NCBI GenBank assembly: GCA_963556495.2
Contig: OY747712.1
Location: 18,332,735 to 18,396,734 of the forward strand
Reading direction: 5' to 3'
From: Valencia hispanica
Lineage: Eukaryota > Chordata > Actinopteri > Cyprinodontiformes > Valenciidae
DNA length: 64,000 nucleotides
The position numbers and the translations under genes are program-made. A model generated the notes under the pieces. It saw nothing but the letters and a program-made list of their open reading frames with translations. It did no database searches and was not told where the DNA came from. Of this stretch, positions 54,701 through 64,000 are shown piece by piece; the first letter of the stretch is position 1, and each line of letters begins with the position of its first letter.

Positions 54701-56825
54701 CCTACAGCAGCTGCAGTATCTAATGATGTGAAAGCAGAGGCCATGGCCAACTTGAAAAAGCTGGTTCGCAACAGAAGGAATGTCCCTGTCGTGACTGTGC
54801 CCCAGTTCAAACGTATGCCTGACTTCTGGGGATGGTACAAGCACTTTATGGACACCCACAACCAGGAGGGGGTGAGTGAGCTTGCTTCACATTAACTATT
54901 CATTTTTATCCCAGCCACAATTAGGAAGCTTCTCATTTTTCCTTAAAGCAATCCATCAGTTTGCATCACTGGGTTGTATATTGAAATGCTTTTTTTTTCA
55001 TCAGATGCATTAAATAAGTAATTTCAGGCAGTAAGAATATTGCATTCTTCTTTTTCCTTATGGTTCAACTTTCTTCAGATTAGATGACAACAATGAATGA
55101 TTTATTGCTCAGATCTTGCTCACATAAAAGTATTAATATGCCTTTACCTTCTTTAAATATTTAGTTATTTTTCAGTGCTTTATTTGCATGACATCTCCTT
55201 TGTTTAAGTCAGGGTGCTTTTCTCCTTCAAATACAGAACAGGCAACAAAAAAGGCGTTTGATTTGCATGTACTGATTTCACTCAGTTACTGTGGCTTGTA
55301 AATTGTTTGGACGATTATCAAGCTAATTTCAGCCACTTTCGCCACTGTTGTTCAGGTGGAGGATCTGGATCGTCTCTATCTGGCCTATTTACAAAACAAG
55401 CACAGGTCTGAGGAGGGGCCCACCTTCAACCATTACCTCAAACACCTCAGTGAAATATACAAAACCTGTGCTGATTCAGATGACCCAGAATGCATAGCTG
55501 AGTTTACCAGCAAGCCCAAAGCTGCAGTGGTCATGCCTGCCTCTTTCAAGTCTGCTCCTATTAGGATGTGTGACCCCTACCTTGACTCCTACTGCCACTA
55601 CCCTCTTTCCTCCAAGGCTGCTGCCCCTGAACCAGCTCCAGTCAAGGTACCAGCTCCCATACTCACCCCGGTGCTGCCCATGCCTCTGAAGGCTCCCACT
55701 GGTTACTACTATTATGCTCCAGTCCTGGAGCCTTTCCTGAATGCTGAGCAACGGTCCGAGCTGCTCAGGATTTGCCAACCTGAAGATGTAGAATGCCTGC
55801 AGTACCACCTGAGAGCAGCATTTGGATATCGCCCTTTGCTGGGTCCAGCTCCGTCCTATTCAGCCCTCAAATGTGACCCCAAGGACCCGTACTGCATGCC
55901 CCCTCTGGTGCAGAAGGCCCCCACAGGCTTCTACCACCGGTTGTACCCTAGCTGTGACCCATCAGTGGATCCTCTTTGTGTCAGTCAAGTTGCTGCTCCT
56001 GCACCGGTTGCAGCTGAGGCGCCAGCCTCAGAGCAGCACTGCAACCCTCTCTTTGATGCAGGCTGCAACCCTCTGACCGCCACAAAACTCTCCGGCCTCA
56101 CCAAACCCGTCCTGGAGTATACGGCCAAGCATAAGCCTGCACCTCCTGCAGCTCCTCTGACTTGTGACCCACGAACCAACCCATACTGCATACTGGCAGC
56201 TGCTGCTGCCCTGCGCAGGCCCCCACCACAGCTCCCCGAGCACCAGGTCTGAATCCAAAGTCCTCTTCTTAGGTTTGAATAGTTTCTTTTTGACTAGTCC
56301 TGTATAGTCATGCTAACATTTGGCTTATTAAAATATGGAGTAAAATGAATGGGTGTTGGATAATGCTTTAATTTCTTTCATAGTTATGAATCTGCTTTGC
56401 ATTTGTTTTGAAACAAACACACAAATCAATCAATCAACCAGGTCCGCTACCAGCTTGGCATCCGCGGCAAGACCAAGGAAGGCTTCAACTGCTATGTGCA
56501 CTATGACAAGGACTGCACCCCAGTCAAGTCTGGCTCTGAGGCTCCGGATGCACCCTTCTGCCATCCTTACGATCCTAACTGTGGAAAGTTTGCCCCACCT
56601 GCTGGCATCGAGGCCCCAAACTCTGGAAAAGACGGCATTATCCTTCCGGATCCTGACTGCGACCCCGAGTATGACTACAACTGCCGATTGCGCCGTGCCG
56701 AACCTGCCGCCTCTGCCGATGAGCCTATTGCTGATGAAGAAAATGGTGCATACGAACCTGCCAAGGAAGCTGCTGTCCCACGCTTTGAGGACTTCCTCAG
56801 GGGTGTCCTAAGCCAGCACAAATAA
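51764..56825 (+). CDS. and1: Actinodin, fin actinotrichia structural protein (five coding exons)
   Basis: Actinodins are secreted components of actinotrichia, the collagen-like fibrils that stiffen the fin fold; the family is known from fishes and absent from tetrapods. Coding exons: 51764-51836, 53714-53758, 54708-54871, 55356-56246 and 56442-56825, totalling 518 codons in phase. Signal peptide MARSGRPSLSLIHTGLLLAV plus VLLP. A furin-type RNRR lies at residues 60-63. The family core MPDFWGWYKHFMDTHNQEGV continues into EDLDRLYLAYLQNKHR. The rest is rich in Pro/Ala with repeated Cys pairs of the form CDPxxDPxC (CADSDDPEC, CDPKDPYC, CDPSVDPLC, CDPRTNPYC, CDPEYDYNC). The ATG has a good context (GAAAATGG). 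Which paralogue (and1 to and4) is not resolved. Confidence 0.93.
51941..52623 (+). mobile_element. hAT deletion derivative inside the actinodin intron
   Basis: Ends CAGTGTTTCTCAAAC and its complement, flanked by CTGTAAAG and ATGTTAAG (6 of 8 bases equal, an eroded 8-base target duplication as hAT makes). Inside, from 52240, a short frame reads MEKYLKRSGNVSESEKSHDQ then PRRKYMDEYLV, like the N terminus of ZBED5/FAM200-type hAT transposases. The rest of the transposase is deleted. Confidence 0.75.
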
Positions 56826-57254
56826 ATCTTACCACCAGCTAGGCAGTGGACAGGTGGAAATGGAGTTCTAATGAAAATTCATATGAACTTTATGAACCAG
56901 AACATTTTTATGTTATCATCAAGGCCTTACCAAGATTTTAAAAGACATATCCAAATGCAGCTTCAAACAGCAATTCGGACAGTCATAAGATTTTCTACTT
57001 TAGGTCAAGGATTGAACCAAACAAACAAACGACATATAAGAAAATTCTGCATTAAATAGTTCATGTTTGGATGTTTGTAGAAAAGACTTGTATGTATAGA
57101 CGTGTAATAGAGCAGTAGAGTTAGTCTGAAGCTGTGTTAGCAGGAAAGATATTCTTTTGTACATTTTACTCGGTGTATTTAATGTTTTCTTCAGTTTTCT
57201 GTAACACCCAAAGTCTCAAAACCTCATCGGTTCAGTTTGTATCAAGTTCTTAAT

Positions 57255-57276
57255 AATAAAAAAAAGACTGAATAAA
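57255..57276 (+). terminator. Poly(A) signals of actinodin
   Basis: Two AATAAA hexamers (57255-57260 and 57271-57276) about 430 bases after the stop codon. Confidence 0.6.
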
Positions 57277-57289
57277 AAAAGGTGACTGA

Positions 57290-57859
57290 AATTAATTTCT
57301 TAATATCAAGCAATCACCACATATCACAGAAACATCTGTTCAGAGGCCTAAGAAAAAAATGGCCAATGTTTAAGTTAGAGCTAATATTTTACATGTTTGA
57401 ATCGATGTTGGACAGAGTTTATTTAGTGACTGTCGTTTCAGAGCATCAGCCGCCAGCTGTTGTGGATAATACCCATTATTTTCCTGTAGCAGATGGTTCG
57501 CCCAGTTGGGCTTTCACCAGTGTATGTTCCAAAAACAAAAAAATTCAAAAAGCTCATTGTTGCATTTGCATGATTAAGCAACGTTTTATGTACATTTACT
57601 AAATCATAACATCTAATTAGTTACAATAAGTAAAAAGAGTCCAGCTGTGGGGGTTTTCATGTTACTTTGGTTCATATTTTTTTCCTTTTTTAAAACTTTA
57701 ATTCTTCCATTTCTGGTAGAAACATTGTTTTTGTGGACAACTGTTGTCTCTGGTTTTGAATGCTGTGCAGCTGGAAGGATTTTTGCTGATACTTTTTATT
57801 TTTGGACATTTGTTATGATGCATAACCATGGCAACAAGGTGGTTTACAACTGGCAGCAG
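57290..57859. other. Intergenic, nothing recognised
   Basis: AT-rich, no supported feature. Confidence 0.3.
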
Positions 57860-58145
57860 CTGATTAACATCACAAAAGCTCAAATAATACCTCAACTACA
57901 GCCACAAAACCTTGATGAGTTGAAAAGAAGACGCCATAGATCCAGAGCATCCTCTACATCAGACAACTACAGAGCGTCTTCAGTCAGAGGCTTCTTCAGA
58001 TCTGCAGAGCACTACAAGAGATCATCCCTACCCACAGCCATCAGCATCTACAACAAATCTTTGAAGGAACTTGCATAATGAGTTACAACAACATTTAATT
58101 TCCCTTTGAGATTAATAAAGTAATTTTGAATTGAATTGAATTGAA
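57860..58145 (+). mobile_element. LINE 3' end (C terminus of ORF2 plus tail)
   Basis: Encodes RASSVRGFFRSAEHYKRSSL then PTAISIYNKSLKELA and a stop, paralogous to the antisense copy at 40625-40990. Followed by TTCCCTTTGAGATTAATAAA and a (TTGAA)n tail. The LINE body is missing. Confidence 0.6.
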
Positions 58146-58159
58146 TTAGTGAACAAACT

Positions 58160-58440
58160 GCATCATGAAAGTCAAGGAAGACAACAGACAGGTCAGGGAT
58201 AACACTACTAAGAGGTTTACAGTAGGGTTAGGCCCGAAAACAATACCTCAAAATTGGGGTATCTTACAAGTTCTACCATCATCTGAAAATTGAGTATTGC
58301 ACAAGCAGCCAAGAGGCCTACGGTAACTCTAGAGGAGCTGCAGAGATCGACAGCTCAGGTGAGAGAAGCTTTTGACAGAACAACAGTGGTACACTAGTGT
58401 GGCTTTCGTGAAAGAACTGCCAGAAGAAATGCTTTGACAA
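58160..58440 (+). mobile_element. Decayed Tc1-like transposase N terminus
   Basis: One frame begins MKVKEDNRQVRDNTTKRFTV, aligning with the start of the intact transposase at 18711 (MKSKEHTRQVRDKVIEKFKA). Later phrases (AAGAGGCCTACGGTAACTCT, GAGGAGCTGCAGAGATCGAC) match its residues ~80-95. Deletions and stops destroy the frame. Confidence 0.7.
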
Positions 58441-59509
58441 GGTGGTGTAGGCCATGATCCAAACTTTTTGAATGTTCCACTGTCTGAAAACTAAATTACA
58501 ACAAAAGTGGAAAAAAAACTGTCCTTTTCATGGTTCAGGGTTACCAGCTGTAAGCAACAGGTGAGACAGTATTTCTACATTTCATCTTTTCAGTTGCTTG
58601 TTGCCACAACACTATTCTGAAAAATATCCATGTTTTATTAATTTTCTATGTTATAAAAAGTCTTTACGGACAAACCTTTGATCCAGTTAGCCCAGCTAAA
58701 CTAACAAAACGAATAGCTGACCTTAAATCATTTTTCCAAACACCCTGGCACAGTAGAAGCAGTGAAAGTTAAGTCAGCAGGTGGAAAACTAGCTATCAGG
58801 ATTTGTTAGCCTCATTTATAAATTACAATATAGGAAATCCTGCAATATAACACATAGAATAATAAAGGAACCTAACACAGGGAAAAGCCATATGCAATGT
58901 CGTTATCTCCAAGTATGACAAACTACTTGGGAATTTTGGTTTGGATAGACGAACTCATAAACAGGCAAGATTATCCCTTATGGAGAGGGCTTTGCCTCTT
59001 CACAATAAAAATAATTTGGCTTGCAAAGTTGCTTTTGTTCTAATTCTAAATTATAATTTTCAAAAGATTGTGAAATCATCATTCTCATTACTATTTTCCT
59101 CACCTTCTGTACATTGTTGATGCTTTGTGCGGGAAAAGTGACAAATATTTTAAAGCCTGTCTCTGCAAGCTGTTAAAATTTGATGACCCAAGAAACCTTG
59201 AAACTTTTGTGTTGTTCGAATAAATTAGATTTAATGTTCCATTATTGTACTGCACCATGCAGAGCTACAACTGCAGTTTGCTTTTCAATTAAAATTATGC
59301 CCTATTTAAATTTAATTTTTGCGTTGCTTTAATAAAAAGGCTACTGAAGTTTTCAGTATAGGAGAAGAAGTTACATTTAAATTTTTTTGAAGGTCCTCAG
59401 TTTTGTTCATTTTTGGCAAAAAAGCTATTTTATCTCAGATGAATGACTGACTTTTGGAATAACTTTTCTAGTCTTACTGACCACTCTACCTGCTTTACAC
59501 TAGAGCCAC
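58441..59509. other. Intergenic, possibly old LINE debris
   Basis: AT-rich. Short frames only; nothing firmly recognised. Confidence 0.3.
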
Positions 59510-59690
59510 ATTCACATATTGGCACTCACAAACACGCACACATTTATACACAAATAGACAGATCGGTTGGCAATGTAAATGCCTTACCCAGGGGCACATT
59601 GACACCCGACAGACAGAAGCTGGAATGGAACCTACAACCATCCAATCACAAGTCAACTACTCTACACATCAACCTACTCGTGCTGCGAAG
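59510..59690 (-). repeat. Diverged SINE-like or SINE-associated fragment
   Basis: ACACGCACACATTTATACAC and ACCCAGGGGCACATTGACAC followed by GGAATGGAACCTACAACC resemble the middle and B-box-complement side of a fish SINE-like repeat, heavily decayed. Confidence 0.35.
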
Positions 59691-60089
59691 TTTTACATGA
59701 TACAATCACTTTGTAAAACAGTTTCCATGACAAAATAAGAAAAAATATACTTTACTCAACAACTCTTCATTCCTGTGCCTTTTTAAGATTTTTAATTTAT
59801 TCCAAAGACAGATTCATTTAGAGGTAGGAACTGATGGGATCTAACAACATTTATACCTGCAAGGAAGCCACTGCTGTCTTTTTTTATTTAGATCACAACA
59901 ACGTCTGAGTCGAGATTAATGTAATAGCAGACAACAAAAATGTGGGTATGCTGTAAAATCAATCTGTCAAGTGAATTTTCACCTTCTTTTCTACACATTT
60001 TCAACTATATCTTATTTAAAACCCTAAATGACATTATTTTTGACATTGATTCATTCAGTCAGATGTATTTTTTTTAAAGCACATATTTC

Positions 60090-60720
60090 AACAGCTGCAA
60101 AAATCTGTCTGAAATCTGATCAGAATCTTGGAGTAATATTTGTTCTAACTTTAGACCCTCCTCCCAGTGCTTTTTCCATTTTAATAGTTTCACAACCCAA
60201 AAGGGCTCAGTATATAAACTCAGACACAAAATTATTCTCCCTTCTTTGACCACCGTATTTAAGGCTTCTCCACAGTTTCAGCTGGTTCAAAGACACAAAA
60301 ACGTGACCCTTGTGCTTGCATCAATCATACCCTGGCTTTCTGTCAAATTGTGTATTGATTAAAAAAAATCCACTCATACTACAATCCCTAAATGAGCATG
60401 TCCCTGTTGTACAACTTAGATCTGTTGACTTGGTATCCACAACCCCCCAGATCTGCCAACTCTTTTCAAGTTAAAGGAGAGATAGAGCCTTTTTTGTTTA
60501 AACCTTAGATGAATGGAGCCCTTTGTTTGCTGAAGTCTCTATCTGATTTATATTCATTCTTTAATGTTTTAAAAATATTTGCCATCATCAATCAGAAACT
60601 TTAAGGTCATGTTCTTCTCTCTTTTTGTAATGTCTTTTGTAATATGATAACTTTTTATTTTGTTGCAACTTTTGCTCCTATCAAGTCTTTTAATCTGATT
60701 TGATCCTGACCTTGAAGCAA
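60090..60720 (+). mobile_element. Decayed L2-like LINE 3' region
   Basis: Phrases match the L2 order seen at 15960-16780: AATCTTGGAGTAATATTTGT (NLGVIF), CCCTGGCTTTCTGTCAAATT, CAGATCTGCCAACTCTTTTC and an L2-type 3' region. Frames are broken throughout. Confidence 0.5.
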
Positions 60721-61476
60721 ACGCAATAAAATCCAATATTTCAATTCTTTTTTCAAAAGGAGACCTGATGCAACAAATGCTCTAATTCTTTTCATTTAAA
60801 TGCAAACACAGAATGTATCTCTCTTCTTGGGTTTAATTGGAAGATAATTCCACAGAAATAACAAGCAGTAGATGATTATATGTGTGTTCATTTTGAAGCA
60901 GAAGACCTCATGTTTCCAAGCAGCTTCCAGCAGATGGTGATCTCAGAGTTCATGCGATCTTGTCAACCATCTGTGTAACTAAATCTGGCACACCTTCACA
61001 CTTGGATTCTCATGTCTGTTTTAATAATAAAAAAAAAACCTCAGTAGGTAAACATCTCTCTTTTAATCAAGCAATTTGAGCAGCTCTGGTTGTATCACCA
61101 GAACGCCTCCTCAGTGATATGAGCGAAAAACATTTCATAATCTGAGCTGCACACAACAGTATTATTAAAGATGAAACTCTGATATCTTTAGGTGAGAAAT
61201 TGAATTTTTATTGAAGGTCGTCTTTGGGAGCAAAGATCAAACCATGTGTGGAGGAGAAAAAGAAAATGTTTGGAATCAATTTCACGCCTCTGTGAAGAAT
61301 AATTGCGGTGGATTTTAAGCGGTGTGATATTAAGATAAGCGCCTTTTAGTCTGTCGCAGTGGAACACATTTAGTCTAGTGGTTTATCACGGCTGTCTGCT
61401 TTGTGTTAATTACTGAATAAATGATGAACTTATCTGGCATGAAAACACCCTGCTACTGTTTGTTATTGTGTAGATG
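60721..61476. other. Intergenic, nothing recognised
   Basis: No supported gene or repeat. Confidence 0.3.
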
Positions 61477-62294
<818 letters not shown>

Positions 62295-62660
62295 GCAGCA
62301 GAGTTGAGCATGCAGGTAATCATCTCTCCCCATGCCAAACAGCTTTTAGGACAGGTAGTGTGATGCTGTGGGGATGGGCATCTCCATCACTGAAAAAACA
62401 AGGCTCGTCATTATTGGATGCAATTTCAGTGCAGTGTGCTATCAAGATGAAATTTTACAACCAGTGGCAATCCCATATTTTAACTTTTAGGGACTGAACA
62501 TGTATCTCCAAGATGTCACCTCCAAGAAAAGAGAGGACAGAATTAAAAGCCTGCAGTCATGTGGGTTCAGCTTTGATGCTGTGTTTGTTCCAAAGGGGCC
62601 AACAAAGCTACACTGGGTGAAATATGACAAATACTGGTTAACGAATGTGATACCATCCCA
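62295..62660 (+). mobile_element. Possible decayed transposase remnant
   Basis: RTGSVMLWGWASPSLKKQGS near 62350-62405 resembles the glycine/tryptophan box of Tc1-type transposases, followed by coding-like but broken sequence to about 62640. Weak call. Confidence 0.3.
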
Positions 62661-64000
62661 CAGCAATGTTTGACCAAGCTAATGACCACCATGAGGTAGA
62701 TGTGCTCATTCATAGGTAGTTAATTCAAATTTATTTTGCCAATATGTCCTGATTTGTCAGCTGTAAAAAAAACAAAAACAAAAACAAAACAATAAACAAG
62801 AGTCATTAGCAGAATAAATTATCAGGCACTGGCAGAGAGAATTTGGTTTTTCATGGCTGCAACTCACACACTCAGCTCTCCTGCTCAACACAATGATTCA
62901 TTTTCCTTTCAAATTTTACACAGTTTAAAAGAAAATCAATAGAATGTTCAACAGAATGAGGTTTATGGCCAGGACGTATTATTACAACAAAGAAATAACC
63001 AATCAAACATAAAATACATGTTAGAAAGGACATTTTAAAAAGATTTCTCTTGAAACATCTGTCAACAGGACATTTGGAGACTTTACATAGCTGTTGCCTC
63101 GCAACCAAGATACTACTTGCACTAAGGTTTCACAAGAGATTGAAACTCTAGTGTGTACTGCAATAGTAAGTGAACAAAACAATGGACTCACAAAGGTAAT
63201 GACCATGAATCTTCAAAACAAATGCTCAAGGACTGCCTCTTATATCACTCATTTCTCACAGAAATCCATACAACTGGCCTTTTTTTGTTATTCTGCACAT
63301 GACTATGGGAGTAAGATATACTGGGAGTACTTGGAAGTATCTAAAATTGATTACAAATGCAATTTTAAAGCCAAAGTTTGGAACTTATTTCTGGTTTCCA
63401 AACACATCAATATAACCTGCTTGTCTAAACTGAAGGATTCTGTCGAAGTTTGAAAGAAAAAAGTTTAATTATTTGTTAATAAAAATTATGAGTCAGTTCA
63501 TTTTAATTTTGGGATATCTTCAAGACAATTTTCAGATAAGTCATTAAATTACACAAGAGGAGTCTGCAAAGTATTTGAATTAAAACACAAAACATTTTTT
63601 TTTTTACCCCATCCCACTTTTCGTCCATTGAGTAGTGGAGGCATCAGCAACCCAGAGGTCCTGCAAGATGTATGGATGTATGGATGGATGGATTGATGGA
63701 ACCTTATCCTCTTTTGTGCTTGTTTTTTTCCAGGACATTCAGATGGGGACTTGTTAGTTAGCTTTTGATCATTATCTTGCTGCATTGCACAAGTGCCCTT
63801 GTCGCCCTTGCTCATAGTGAACAGGAAGGAGCTCTGGTTGTGTGACCTTAACAAAGCTGTGGCTATAGCCACATGTAGTTATATCTACATGTGTGTGAAA
63901 TGAAGGTAAAATAAGTATTTCATTTAGCAGTAGGGTAGAGTCCACAGTCATATTTAGTATAACATACATAGTTTTTTTCTACAAAGAGGCTCTACCGTAA
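62661..64000. other. Intergenic to window end
   Basis: AT-rich with short frames (e.g. 63094-63453, 63549-63872) that lack any recognisable feature. A small ATGG/ATGT run lies near 63666-63700. Confidence 0.3.

Overview
This window reads as teleost fish nuclear DNA. The evidence is spliced genes with GT/AG introns, an actinodin gene (a fin-ray protein family known only from fishes), apolipoprotein D-type lipocalins arranged in a cluster, and a dense load of fish-type transposons: Tc1/mariner, L2, L1, hAT, tRNA-derived SINEs, and long CA, TA and GATA microsatellites. I cannot name the species.

Layout. 0-4 kb: a decayed L1-like LINE and MITE-like debris. 4.1-8.7 kb: an unrecognised gene with a short 5'UTR intron and one 1424-codon open frame whose C-terminal half is a two-level in-frame repeat. 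8.7-9.9 kb: two large CA arrays. 10-17.4 kb: nested mobile DNA, including two TTAA-bounded element ends, two L2 LINE fragments in inverted orientation, a SINE, and a broken P2X7-receptor-C-terminus-like gene copy. 18.3-21.5 kb: two different Tc1-like transposons, each with an uninterrupted DD34E transposase, on either side of one TA microsatellite.

21.8-33.3 kb holds three apolipoprotein D-like lipocalin genes in order +, -, + (189, 190 and 187 codons). All have four coding exons, a 120-nt first coding exon, a 122-nt second coding exon and a likely 5'UTR intron. They are secreted carriers of small hydrophobic ligands. The third is closest to vertebrate APOD. The first two share a 13-base promoter motif and look like recent sister copies.

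33.3-51 kb is a gene desert with decayed transposons, a CACATG-rich MITE, a 21-bp minisatellite and a solo LTR. 51.1-57.3 kb holds a complete actinodin gene (five coding exons, 518 codons), with a hAT deletion derivative in its first coding intron. From 57.3 kb to the end I see only retroposon and transposon remnants, a GATA microsatellite and unclassified sequence.

The strongest candidate for something undescribed is the repeat protein at 4397-8671. It combines a predicted coiled coil, TQT motifs of the dynein-light-chain type, and alternating acidic 17-residue arrays and basic linkers. All exon models and domain calls were made by eye, without database searches.
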